This document shows positions 56,149 to 64,000 of a stretch of DNA of 64,000 nucleotides, piece by piece (within the stretch, counting starts at the first letter, position 1; the number at the start of each line of letters is the position of its first letter). The stretch is taken from positions 1 through 64,000 of IMG/VR virus record IMGVR_UViG_3300008050_007455, one strand, 5' to 3'. The notes under the pieces were generated by a model. It was not told the origin of the DNA. It was given only the letters and a program-made list of their open reading frames with translations, and did no database searches. Both the position numbers and the translations under genes were made by a program. Source of the DNA: a virus.

Positions 56149-57382
56149 AATTGAATTTTATGTTTAATTTATAATCTTTAAATATATTTAATATCTCCTC
56201 AATTTTTCCCCTTTCACTTCTATCTAAATCAAACAAAAAAGAATCATAAGTATATAGTATTAGTTTAGTTTTTGCATTATTTAATATCTTAAATATTTCC
56301 CACAATATACAAATATTATATGAGGTCTCCAAGTTTTGGAGTAAATAATTCAATAGCTTTTGGGGTTTCATATCTTCCAACTCACCCCTATAAAATATTT
56401 TTTTAGAAATAGGACATTCGATGTAACCTTCACTTTGGAAGCGAGCCCACAAGTCATCAGTATATATTTGGACTTTTTTAAAGAACTCTAAATCTTTATA
56501 CTTATCAAATACTCCTCCATATAGTTGTTTAAATGTCAGCTCCTTAGCTTTTTGGTAATCCACACCATACATTTCTGCAAAGGCAGTATGAATATCTTCA
56601 TCACCAAAATCATAGTCGACCAACTTAGCCAAAAGAGTAGGATGATAAGCACCAATGTCAAGCTCAAGCAAGCAATCATTACTTGCGATAAAACTTTCTC
56701 TACTGCCGTTGTCTTTAGGTATTGCGGCATAATTTACTCCTTTGAATTTATTACTTGGTCTTCCTGTGAGGGTTTTGAAGTTGAATTGGGTGTAGACGTA
56801 ATCTCCATCGACATCGTGAAAGTGCGATTGGAATTTTTCTCTATCAATTCGTAAACCACTTCGCTCCACGGCGTTGAATACCACTGAGGCTTTTGTGTTG
56901 TAAAAGTCGTTGATTGGCTCATTTATTTTTAATTTTAAGTTATTAAATAGATTTTCACAATACTCATAATGTTTAACTATAGGTATTATTCTGTTTATAT
57001 CTTTTTTATCACCCATCTTGCTGTAGAAGTAAGAGTGGGTTTGTGTTGTCTCGCGTATATACGTATGAGAATTAAGTGTTATGTCATAAAGAGTTTTTAG
57101 TGGAAAATAATGTAAGAATTCTTTCTTATCACGCACATACAACGCATCATAATTTGATAATATGTGTTTTATATTGTCAATACTAGCATTAATCGTTTCA
57201 CTATGCGAAATGGGCAACATAAATCCTTTCGTTGATACTAACGGACGAATATAAATAGCACAAACTTTATTTTGGGTAGGGTGAATAGTATCATTATATG
57301 GAATTACTTCTACAAATGCTTCCTTATAACCACTTTGCCAAAACCTTTTTATTTGATCCTCAGATTCTACTAACCAAAACAT
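56123..57382 (-). CDS. Compact family A DNA polymerase-like protein
   Basis: 419 residues. N-terminal ~120 residues may be a degenerate exonuclease fold. SVVFNAVERSGLRIDREKF (about 165-183) is the PolA thumb-palm link. LTGRPSNKFKGVNYAAIPK (about 205-223), then LLELDIGAYHPTLLAKL (motif A, catalytic Asp kept), AKELTFKQLYGG (motif B, Lys and Tyr-Gly kept) and LILYTYDSFLFDL (motif C; HDE is replaced by YDS). The order and spacing are those of Pol I/T7 polymerases in a shortened form. It coexists with a complete family B polymerase; a role in repair, priming or lesion bypass is possible. Confidence 0.82.
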   Translation of the reverse strand: MFWLVESEDQIKRFWQSGYKEAFVEVIPYNDTIHPTQNKVCAIYIRPLVSTKGFMLPISHSETINASIDNIKHILSNYDALYVRDKKEFLHYFPLKTLYDITLNSHTYIRETTQTHSYFYSKMGDKKDINRIIPIVKHYEYCENLFNNLKLKINEPINDFYNTKASVVFNAVERSGLRIDREKFQSHFHDVDGDYVYTQFNFKTLTGRPSNKFKGVNYAAIPKDNGSRESFIASNDCLLELDIGAYHPTLLAKLVDYDFGDEDIHTAFAEMYGVDYQKAKELTFKQLYGGVFDKYKDLEFFKKVQIYTDDLWARFQSEGYIECPISKKIFYRGELEDMKPQKLLNYLLQNLETSYNICILWEIFKILNNAKTKLILYTYDSFLFDLDRSERGKIEEILNIFKDYKLNIKFNYGNTYNFK

Positions 57383-57395
57383 AACTTTATTTTTG

Positions 57396-57428
57396 ATTAA
57401 TATACAAACTAAAAATCAAACAACCAAA
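57396..57428 (-). promoter_or_regulatory. Promoter of the family A polymerase-like gene
   Basis: TTTGG at -33, 20 nt spacer, TATATTAAT at -7, about 13 bases from the ATG at 57382. Confidence 0.75.
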
Positions 57429-57435
57429 TTGTAAT

Positions 57436-58095
57436 TTAAACTTCTTTGTAAAACTTTAACCAATTGCCTCTTAGAAATTTATTTAGGCCTACTACTTTAT
57501 TTCTTTTTTCAGCTAATAATATAATATTTCTATTTGTATTAGCTACATATTTTTTTTCTCCTACTAAAACCCACTGTAAAGTTACTAGTTGGTAAGGTTG
57601 CCACAACCACTCACCACTTCTACTATCTAATTTCATAAAAGTTTCAGGTGAAATTTCAAGCCAAATTGGTTGGTTGATTTTAACACAAAAATATCTAGTA
57701 AAACTACCAATAGCATACTCCTCTTCCCCTGGATTAGGGTGAAATTGGGTCGGCATATTAATTAATGTGGATTGGGTTAAATCTACTTCTTGTAAAGTAG
57801 CATATTTTACTACCATTCTTTCTGAATATCCTGGAGTGTTTATGTCATCAAAAATAGTTGGTGCATCACTATAGGCTATTGAGTTTTGGGGAGTTTCAGT
57901 TGATGGAAGAGAATTTATATCTTCTACTTCTATTAATTCTTCATTTGGGGGATCATTTTGGGTTTTACCTGTAAAATATTTACCTTCAAAAGTTTTATAG
58001 TAAAAACCGGTATAACTTTCCTCATTGCTTTTATACACTAATTTATTATCGTTAGTATATTGGTTTGTTAGTATTCTACTTTTTGGAATATACAT
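57436..58095 (-). CDS. Tail/baseplate structural protein
   Basis: 219 residues from the ATG at 58095 (MYIPKSRILTNQYTNDNKLV), 2 bases after the stop of the hub gene; a start at 58137 would overlap it. SYTGFYYKTFEGKYFTGKTQ is a segment common in phage structural proteins of this group; the rest is beta-rich (WLWQPYQLVTLQWVLVGEKK). Position directly after the hub suggests a baseplate or tail part. Confidence 0.72.
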   Translation of the reverse strand: MYIPKSRILTNQYTNDNKLVYKSNEESYTGFYYKTFEGKYFTGKTQNDPPNEELIEVEDINSLPSTETPQNSIAYSDAPTIFDDINTPGYSERMVVKYATLQEVDLTQSTLINMPTQFHPNPGEEEYAIGSFTRYFCVKINQPIWLEISPETFMKLDSRSGEWLWQPYQLVTLQWVLVGEKKYVANTNRNIILLAEKRNKVVGLNKFLRGNWLKFYKEV

Positions 58096-58097
58096 AA

Positions 58098-61049
58098 TTA
58101 TGATGTTGAGGGTGCTGTAAATATTAAATACGTCCAATTATCTCCCACCCTTGATCTATAAGGGAAATCAGTATTATAGTTGGTTTGGGTTGATGTTGTC
58201 CATTTAGTAGAATTAATATCCCCTACATAAACTTGTGTGTGGCCATATTTTACATGACTCATATTTGTAGGACCATCATTACAATAATAAGCTACTATAT
58301 CTCCATAACCCCAAGTACGAGTAGCTAATGAATTTAATAATTGTGATTTAGTTACAACTGATTGAGTTTTAGTATATCCTAAAGCTGTTAAATTATTATA
58401 ATATTCTTGATTATTATTAGCATTACCACCAGCTGCTAGTTGTCTTTTTTCAGGGTTGTAACCTTTTAAATATTTTACATAGTTTAAAGCTAAATTATAA
58501 GACCATCTAGCACACATCGATTTAACTTCACCATCTCTACTAAATACCCAATTATATGATGACTGCATTGCATTAAATCTTGTAATTGATTCCGGATCTT
58601 GGGAAGCTGGGGCTTCTGTGTTTGATAAAGGTAAAGAATTAGATAGGTTAGATGATTGTTGGGTTGTAGCAGTTGATACCAATTCAGCTGGTCTTGCTAC
58701 GGTTGTCATAGTTTCAGCTGCTACACTTTGTGTGGTTAATTCTGTAATCCAAGCATCTTTATCTATCTTATGGTTTATACCTGTAATTTGTAAATCAACC
58801 CCATCATTAGCATATGTTGTGGGTAAAATATCATTAGTCATTAAAAACTTTTGATATAATTTCATACCTGAAAGTCCATCCATTTCTAATGAAAAGTTAA
58901 AAGGTAAAAAGAATGGGGATTGGATCTGGTTTTCTTTAGTTAATTTTCCTACAATTAAACTAGCATGAGTTTTATTGTGGTTTATTAAAGAATCTATATT
59001 TTCTGAAAGGAATCTTTTCTTTCCGTAAATTGTTATAAATAAACTATTTTCTTTACTTGTATTTATATTATCTTCAAAATTGGTTTTAATTGTTATTTCT
59101 TCTTCTTCTTCTACCCCGTTCGCATTTGGTTTTGGGTAAACACTTTCTTTTACTTCAATAATTCTATCTTTTAACCCCATATTATAATTTGAAAAGGAAG
59201 TTGCGTTTTCAGAAATTTGATTTGCGTTATTTTGGGCTCCAATAGATATCATAGAGGCAAAATTTGATGGAATTGAAGCATTTAAATTTACACTCCTAAT
59301 AAAACTACCCTCAATCCCAGGTTTTACCCCATATACATTAAACCTAGTATATTCAGATATAGAAAACACCTTTTCTCTTCTTTGGGGGATATTTTCATTA
59401 AATATCATTTTAGTACCATCATCGGATAGCTTAATTGTAAATTCATTTATATCACCTAAGGCTTTTATTATTCCTGAGTTGATAATTTTAAGGTAATTAA
59501 TAATGTTAATATTACCTTTATCATCTTCCCCATCTATTAAACAAGTAGCTAAATAATTAATATTAACCATAATGTTACCTATTCTACCTAAATATGTTTC
59601 ATAATCCCACTTAGTTCTAGATAAAACTTTATTAAGACCTGTGTTAGGAAGTTTTACATTTTCGTCAGATAAACCACTAAGGGTATTGTGGTCTTTAAAA
59701 TTAGTATTTGTATAAGGGATTAAACAAACTCTAGGATCAGAAGAAAATTGTCCCGGGACCTTTAATATGACATTTTCATCTTCGTCAAGATTGAAAAAAT
59801 CCATATCAAAAACAACATAGGGAGTTGATTTTTTATTATTATATAGTAAAACTTTTGATTGTAAATAAGCTAAAAAGGCTCCGTATTTTATATAAACTTG
59901 AGGTGATTCATTTTCCTTTAAATCTGTTACAGTTGAAGGAATAGCAAGTAATCCTTTTTTAAACATTAGATATCCTGGTTTGGTTGGTTTTCCTGTTTTT
60001 TTATTTACTCCCATAAAATCTAAAAGTTTATAATCTATAAGAGTGGGTATTTCAAGTTCTGTAGGATGCCCTTTGCAACAAAATTGAGCTGTTTGGTAGA
60101 TACCATATAACTCTCTATTTATTACTGTTTTATTTGCATTTGCTACTAATGGGGGTTGTTGGGCAGGGTCTGGATCTGTTGTCCATAATTTTTGCCACCA
60201 TCCTCTGTCATCTGTTTTAATATCAACTAAACTAGGATCAGTAATATTACATTTTAAAGATGAAATAACATCACCTATAGAAGTTAATTGAACTTGACAA
60301 TCATAACTACCATCACTATTGAATTGCCAATTAAAATTACTTATTTTACCATAAACAGCTTCATAATTATAATCATATTCTTTTCTTGCTTCTTCAATGG
60401 CTTTATATATCTGATATTGATTTGCTCCATTAGGATTAAGGAATTTAGACATGGGTTCTGTTAGAAAGTTATCCATAGATTGGAGCTTCTCCTCATTATC
60501 TAACCATACAGAATGTCCAAATTCTAATAATAAAGTATAACCTGGTCTTAAGTAAAGTATATCTATTAATTGGAATTGAGCTTTATTATAACATTTTATA
60601 TTTATAGTAGTTTTTGATAAAGCCCCATTATTATAATAAGTTACATCAGCATTTGTAATACCCGGCATAGGAACATATCCTCTTTCTGATGTTCCTCCCC
60701 ACCCATAAGCGCCATTAAATATACTACTACCATTATTTAAACCAGCTTGTAAACCAAAACTATCATTTTCACTGACTACTCCTCCTTGTAAAATAACATT
60801 TTTTGCTAAATAATCTCCATCCCATGTTCCAACATCATATCCTAAATTTTTTAATTGTTTAGGGACTCCTTTTAATGGGTTATAAAATTCTAAATCAACT
60901 GAGCTTGCTAATCTTAAGAATGGGGTTTTAGTAGTGTAGTATTGAAGATCTTTAGAAGGAATATTAGTATACTTTCCTAATGAATTTTGTCTTACTTCTA
61001 CTTGTTTTTTTACCTCTGGATCAAAGGGAGTTCCTAAAAAATTACTCAT
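58098..61049 (-). CDS. Baseplate hub-like protein with C-terminal CHAP-like peptidoglycan hydrolase
   Basis: 983 residues. The long N-terminal part (about 1-800) is a beta-rich structural region with YNNGALSKTTINIKCYNKAQ and LLEFGHSVWLDNEEKLQS, resembling tail hub proteins. The last 138 residues form a CHAP/NlpC-type domain: CARWSYNLALNY with Cys at 846 as nucleophile, WGYGDIVAYYCND, and YGHTQVYVG with His at 937. It would cut peptidoglycan during injection, as T4 gp5 does with another fold. A Ser/Thr-rich linker separates the two parts. Confidence 0.85.
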   Translation of the reverse strand: MSNFLGTPFDPEVKKQVEVRQNSLGKYTNIPSKDLQYYTTKTPFLRLASSVDLEFYNPLKGVPKQLKNLGYDVGTWDGDYLAKNVILQGGVVSENDSFGLQAGLNNGSSIFNGAYGWGGTSERGYVPMPGITNADVTYYNNGALSKTTINIKCYNKAQFQLIDILYLRPGYTLLLEFGHSVWLDNEEKLQSMDNFLTEPMSKFLNPNGANQYQIYKAIEEARKEYDYNYEAVYGKISNFNWQFNSDGSYDCQVQLTSIGDVISSLKCNITDPSLVDIKTDDRGWWQKLWTTDPDPAQQPPLVANANKTVINRELYGIYQTAQFCCKGHPTELEIPTLIDYKLLDFMGVNKKTGKPTKPGYLMFKKGLLAIPSTVTDLKENESPQVYIKYGAFLAYLQSKVLLYNNKKSTPYVVFDMDFFNLDEDENVILKVPGQFSSDPRVCLIPYTNTNFKDHNTLSGLSDENVKLPNTGLNKVLSRTKWDYETYLGRIGNIMVNINYLATCLIDGEDDKGNINIINYLKIINSGIIKALGDINEFTIKLSDDGTKMIFNENIPQRREKVFSISEYTRFNVYGVKPGIEGSFIRSVNLNASIPSNFASMISIGAQNNANQISENATSFSNYNMGLKDRIIEVKESVYPKPNANGVEEEEEITIKTNFEDNINTSKENSLFITIYGKKRFLSENIDSLINHNKTHASLIVGKLTKENQIQSPFFLPFNFSLEMDGLSGMKLYQKFLMTNDILPTTYANDGVDLQITGINHKIDKDAWITELTTQSVAAETMTTVARPAELVSTATTQQSSNLSNSLPLSNTEAPASQDPESITRFNAMQSSYNWVFSRDGEVKSMCARWSYNLALNYVKYLKGYNPEKRQLAAGGNANNNQEYYNNLTALGYTKTQSVVTKSQLLNSLATRTWGYGDIVAYYCNDGPTNMSHVKYGHTQVYVGDINSTKWTTSTQTNYNTDFPYRSRVGDNWTYLIFTAPSTS

Positions 61050-61053
61050 AACT

Positions 61054-61374
61054 TTACCTATTTAATACATTATAACTATCTACTATTTGAACTATGTTTG
61101 TTGGGATTCTTATTTGAGTGCCTGGGTTTAAGTATAAAGAGCCCATATTTATTTTATTTGGATTTGCAATAGATATTACCCAATATAAAGTAACATCATT
61201 ATAAAATTGAAATGCTAATGAATCTAACCTATCCCCAAATTCAGTTTCAACCCAAATATCATTTTCATTTGGTAGAACTTCAGGATAAGTGTTGTTAGTA
61301 TAATATAGAGTACCAATAGTACCCACAAACTCATTTGTATTTCTTATTTCTTTTACGTTAGAATATCTATTCAT
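61054..61374 (-). CDS. Baseplate wedge-like protein with LysM-type motif (T4 gp53-like)
   Basis: 106 residues. EFGDRLDSLAFQFYNDVTLY, then WVISIANPNKINMGSLYLNP and GTQIRIP follow the LysM-like pattern found in gp53 and small tail proteins (GDRLDSLA...YW.I..aN...). T4 gp53 is 196 residues, so this is a short version. It connects tail parts in the virion. Overlaps the upstream gene by 1 base. Confidence 0.8.
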   Translation of the reverse strand: MNRYSNVKEIRNTNEFVGTIGTLYYTNNTYPEVLPNENDIWVETEFGDRLDSLAFQFYNDVTLYWVISIANPNKINMGSLYLNPGTQIRIPTNIVQIVDSYNVLNR

Positions 61375-63494
61375 TAGGTTTGATTATTGTTATCTCCACC
61401 ACTTCCTTTTGTTGGTTGATATGTTAAATACTCATCATTGTAATTATTATTTACACCATTACTTAATGCAATAAATTTACTATTTGGATTATTTGATTTG
61501 TTTGGCTTTTCAGGTAGGAATGTATGAATAGGAGTAAACTGAAACCCGCTTACTTTAATAACATGCGGAAGTTCTTTAACACTACCATCTGATCCTCCTT
61601 CTGCATCAATAGCTATTTCCCAAGGAGTATCTTCACCAATATCATATGTTAAGGATGTTATAAAACCTGGTTGTTCATATAAATAACCTCCTATAGTTAG
61701 TCTTACTAAATTACCTCGCATAAATCCAGCTGCTGTATAATCTGGTGCTAGGGTTGAAGCTAGATAATTTAATTTCTTATACATAGGAATAAGTTCTGCT
61801 TTTGATTGGGCAGCAACTGTGAATCCCAAACTAATAGTTCTATCAAACCCTCCATAATTATGTAATGTATCTCCTCTTCCTACATAATTAACAGCATTCC
61901 AAGTAGCGCTATAATTATCTGTTATATTATCTAAAAAAGCTCTAAAATGCATATAAACAGCTTCACCATTGGTTTTATCATTATTTATAGCTGCTATTCT
62001 AAATTTAACTAAATCATTAATGGGTTGGTTTGTATCTGGCCCTGTACCATCGTACATAGGCATTGATGTTATTTTATCTAATGCTTGTAATTTATTTGCT
62101 GGTAAGCCATAATTCCATATATTTTTCTTCCCTAAGTAATTTTCTCTTAATTCTCCTCCTTCTTTTCCAGGCATCCCCATATTAAGTCTTTCGTCTCTGT
62201 TTTTATCTCTATAATTAGGAGATAAACTTATTACTGATGATTGTTTTGTTTGTTCTAAATTAGTACCATTAACATCATATAATTCTTTTCTAAAATCTGT
62301 GGGGTATAAACCTGTTTGTTGTCCCTCAATTATATTATCTTTACCTATTATTTGTGGTAGTGTAAATGTTCTTGAATTATTTTTATATAATACATTACTA
62401 TTTACAATAAATTTTTGGGAAACCCATGTTGTTACTTTTCCAGTTTCATCATCAGTAAATGAATTTATTTCATCTATTAACCCATCTACTTTATAATTAA
62501 AAGTTTGATAAGGACCATTTATTCCCTTTTCAATAGCTTTGGGTGCTGTTGAGAATGGATCCTCAAATAAAAATTCTCTATCCCTTTGATATTTGAATTT
62601 TTCGGGGGAGGATGTTAAGTATAATTGACCATATTTAGAGGTTGCATTATTTTGTATTGATAGTTGGTATTGGAATTTGGATGAATCATCAGTTTGGTAT
62701 GCTCTATTACTAATACCTCCTAAATAAAATTGTCCTGGGTTTGAAACAGATTGGGCATTCGCAACTCCTGTTCTTTGATCTGCAAATCTAATATTTGTTG
62801 AACCTATTCCTAATACAGCTCCAGGACCCCCACTATAAGAAAATATGTTTTGATCTTCATTAGTTCCTACCTCTGTAGCTCTATTATAGAAATTAACTAA
62901 TCTATTACCATCAGAAGTTTCATTAAATACTTTAGTAGCAGCTTCATAAGTATTTAAACCTAAATCACCCCCAAATAACGATCCTTCTACTACACCACTC
63001 ATAGGTGAAAAAGGATCTAAACCTAATAAATTAGCATGTAATCCTAAACCATTACCTAAAGCTGTTGCTAAAGTTCCTATAGGTGTATAAACTCCCTGAT
63101 TAATATTTCCACCCCCAGCCGCTTTCAATCCTCCTGGTCCTTCTTCCCATTTATAAGGTGTTGCCCCTGCATATCCTAAACCAAATGAAGCTGGGGTTTT
63201 AACTGATGTTCTAGATAATATATTTTGTTTAGCTATAAATCCTAAACCTGCTGATGGATTTTTAGTATCGATAAACATTTGTGTTAATCGACTTACATCA
63301 TCTAAAGCATTTGAAACTGATTTTAATCCTCCTCTAACAATAAAATCAGGGCCTGATCTTACAGGAAGGTCATCAGATTCTAACCCTGATGGAATTTCAG
63401 AAGTAATGTAGGGTTGATTGCTATCAGCCCCATCACGTCTATCTCTTCCCCAAGGCAGATTAGTTAAATCTGTTTGGAAATTTATTAGAGGCAT
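61374..63494 (-). CDS. Large tail/baseplate structural protein
   Basis: 706 residues, rich in Asn, Gly and Tyr, mostly beta, with no enzyme motif. A flexible N-terminal part (about 1-120) precedes Gly-rich segments (FGLGYAGATPYKWEEGPGGL), and the C-terminal 200 residues (YVGRGDTLHNYGGFDRTISL; GFTVAAQSKAELIPMYKKLN; GGYLYEQPGFITSLTYDIGE) look like a tail-tube or LysM-contact domain. Its place between the tape-measure end and gp53-like gene fits a baseplate or tail-tip protein. Confidence 0.78.
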   Translation of the reverse strand: MPLINFQTDLTNLPWGRDRRDGADSNQPYITSEIPSGLESDDLPVRSGPDFIVRGGLKSVSNALDDVSRLTQMFIDTKNPSAGLGFIAKQNILSRTSVKTPASFGLGYAGATPYKWEEGPGGLKAAGGGNINQGVYTPIGTLATALGNGLGLHANLLGLDPFSPMSGVVEGSLFGGDLGLNTYEAATKVFNETSDGNRLVNFYNRATEVGTNEDQNIFSYSGGPGAVLGIGSTNIRFADQRTGVANAQSVSNPGQFYLGGISNRAYQTDDSSKFQYQLSIQNNATSKYGQLYLTSSPEKFKYQRDREFLFEDPFSTAPKAIEKGINGPYQTFNYKVDGLIDEINSFTDDETGKVTTWVSQKFIVNSNVLYKNNSRTFTLPQIIGKDNIIEGQQTGLYPTDFRKELYDVNGTNLEQTKQSSVISLSPNYRDKNRDERLNMGMPGKEGGELRENYLGKKNIWNYGLPANKLQALDKITSMPMYDGTGPDTNQPINDLVKFRIAAINNDKTNGEAVYMHFRAFLDNITDNYSATWNAVNYVGRGDTLHNYGGFDRTISLGFTVAAQSKAELIPMYKKLNYLASTLAPDYTAAGFMRGNLVRLTIGGYLYEQPGFITSLTYDIGEDTPWEIAIDAEGGSDGSVKELPHVIKVSGFQFTPIHTFLPEKPNKSNNPNSKFIALSNGVNNNYNDEYLTYQPTKGSGGDNNNQT

Positions 63495-63503
63495 AGTTTA
63501 TTT

Positions 63504-63803
63504 TTAGATTCCTGCTGCTCCGTCAGGTAATTTATTTGCGTATCTGTTTACTGGTTCTTGGTATGCTTGAGTTTGTTCACCTAATTGTGATGTTGATGGG
63601 TTTGTGTACCCCATAGCTCCTGCTCCAAAATTATCATACGCCGGGTTAGTTAGAGTAGGATCACCTAAATTAGAATATTGATTGTGGAGTAATGAATTAC
63701 CTACAACACTAACAGCATCTGGTGCTTGTGGACTCGCTGGTGATACTGGAACTCCTAAAGCCGAACCGTCTGTTTTAAACATTTTTTCAATTGAATTTGC
63801 CAT
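63504..63803 (-). CDS. Small tail-associated protein, 99 aa
   Basis: 99 residues, low complexity, rich in Ala, Pro, Asn and Ser (VPVSPASPQAPDAVSVVGNS; NLGDPTLTNPAYDNFGAGAM). Probably disordered. Between the tape-measure end and the 706-aa protein, so likely a virion or assembly part. Confidence 0.65.
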   Translation of the reverse strand: MANSIEKMFKTDGSALGVPVSPASPQAPDAVSVVGNSLLHNQYSNLGDPTLTNPAYDNFGAGAMGYTNPSTSQLGEQTQAYQEPVNRYANKLPDGAAGI

Positions 63804-63832
63804 AATTTTTAAATTTTTAAGTTGTTGTTTTA

Positions 63833-63842
63833 TTATAAATAT
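63833..63842 (-). promoter_or_regulatory. Candidate late promoter element ATATTTATAA
   Basis: ATATTTATAA, 29 nt upstream of the 99-aa tail gene, inside the short gap after the probable tape-measure gene. Confidence 0.4.
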
Positions 63843-63844
63843 TA

Positions 63845-64000
63845 TTAAATATTGGAAGTCGCCATAACCATAGATTTACCTGCCTTAGCTCCATCAATAT
63901 AAACGTCCCCACCACTTTTAACGGCTGTTATTAATTCTTTTAATAGAGTTACTACTTGAGTATTATCACCACCTCCTGTAAGGTTAGTTCCTCCCATTAT
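63845..64000 (-). CDS. C-terminus of a probable tail tape-measure protein (partial)
   Basis: An open frame enters at the right edge and stops at 63845-63847; 51 residues are visible. The end reads VVTLLKELITAVKSGGDVYI then DGAKAGKSMVMATSNI. A strand of the form GGDVYIDGxKxGKxxxxxTS near the end is typical of tail tape-measure proteins of this phage group. Assignment rests on that signature and on gene order (tail genes follow). Confidence 0.6.
   Translation of the reverse strand: MMGGTNLTGGGDNTQVVTLLKELITAVKSGGDVYIDGAKAGKSMVMATSNI

Noticed and set aside
1-64000. tRNA genes, CRISPR array, integrase, transposase, or diversity-generating retroelement
   Set aside because: All gaps over 60 bases were read; none shows a tRNA cloverleaf or repeat-spacer pattern, and no reverse transcriptase, integrase or transposase motif was seen.

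Overview
The window reads as part of the genome of a T4-superfamily myovirus that infects a Bacteroidota host, probably a marine flavobacterium. Evidence for T4 relatedness: a gp43-type family B DNA polymerase, gp44/gp62 clamp loader, gp45 clamp, gp41-type helicase, UvsX, gp32, an RNase H/FEN-type exonuclease, class Ia ribonucleotide reductase and a baseplate gene set. Evidence for the host: strongly AT-rich DNA, start codons preceded by A-rich sequence with no Shine-Dalgarno, intergenic promoters of the form TTG-N20-TATATTnnn (the Bacteroidota -33/-7 type), and a phage-borne outer-membrane protein with a flavobacterial-looking signal peptide. Every supported gene is on the minus strand, so transcription runs from high to low coordinates. 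No tRNA, integrase, transposase or CRISPR array was seen.

Layout, right to left along transcription. 64.0-57.4 kb: tail and baseplate genes (C-terminus of a probable tape measure, two structural proteins, a LysM/gp53-like protein, a 983-residue hub with a C-terminal CHAP-like hydrolase). 57.4-48.5 kb: replication and nucleotide genes (a compact family A-like DNA polymerase, gp32, UvsX, exonuclease, helicase, NrdB, NrdA). 48.5-43.8 kb: FkbM-like methyltransferase, then a lysis/envelope block (small membrane proteins, PGB-amidase endolysin, holin, large coiled-coil membrane protein, outer-membrane beta-barrel) closed by a terminator. 43.8-35.4 kb: SET-domain protein, DpdA/TGT-like protein, QueC, thioredoxin, QueD, QueE, a phosphoribosyltransferase, a LamG tail protein and FolE. 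These make a nearly complete set for 7-deazaguanine modification of DNA.

35.4-24 kb: MazG-like protein, DNA polymerase in two overlapping ORFs, a NodU-type carbamoyltransferase, gp45, Hsp20, GroES, GroEL, gp44, a methyltransferase, a mini-CorA and gp62. 23.8-11.4 kb: a glycan island with several glycosyltransferases, two nucleotide-sugar epimerases, a UDP-sugar dehydrogenase, FkbM and other methyltransferases, interrupted by a Cas4-like PD-(D/E)XK nuclease. 11-1 kb: many small, mostly unknown early-type genes (zinc ribbons, SWIM finger, HNH, zincin, membrane proteins), a heptose-kinase-like PfkB protein, a glucosaminidase, a second LamG tail protein and an alpha/beta hydrolase.

Regulation: twelve intergenic promoters share a -33 TTG and a TATATT -7 box with 20 nt (once 19) between them, and one more has only the -7 box. 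Five of them share a stricter upstream sequence (TTTGGAGAAGC or one mismatch) and mostly precede small-gene operons. The others precede replication, chaperone and modification genes. A separate motif (ATATTTATAA) precedes structural and lysis genes. This suggests an early/middle/late scheme.
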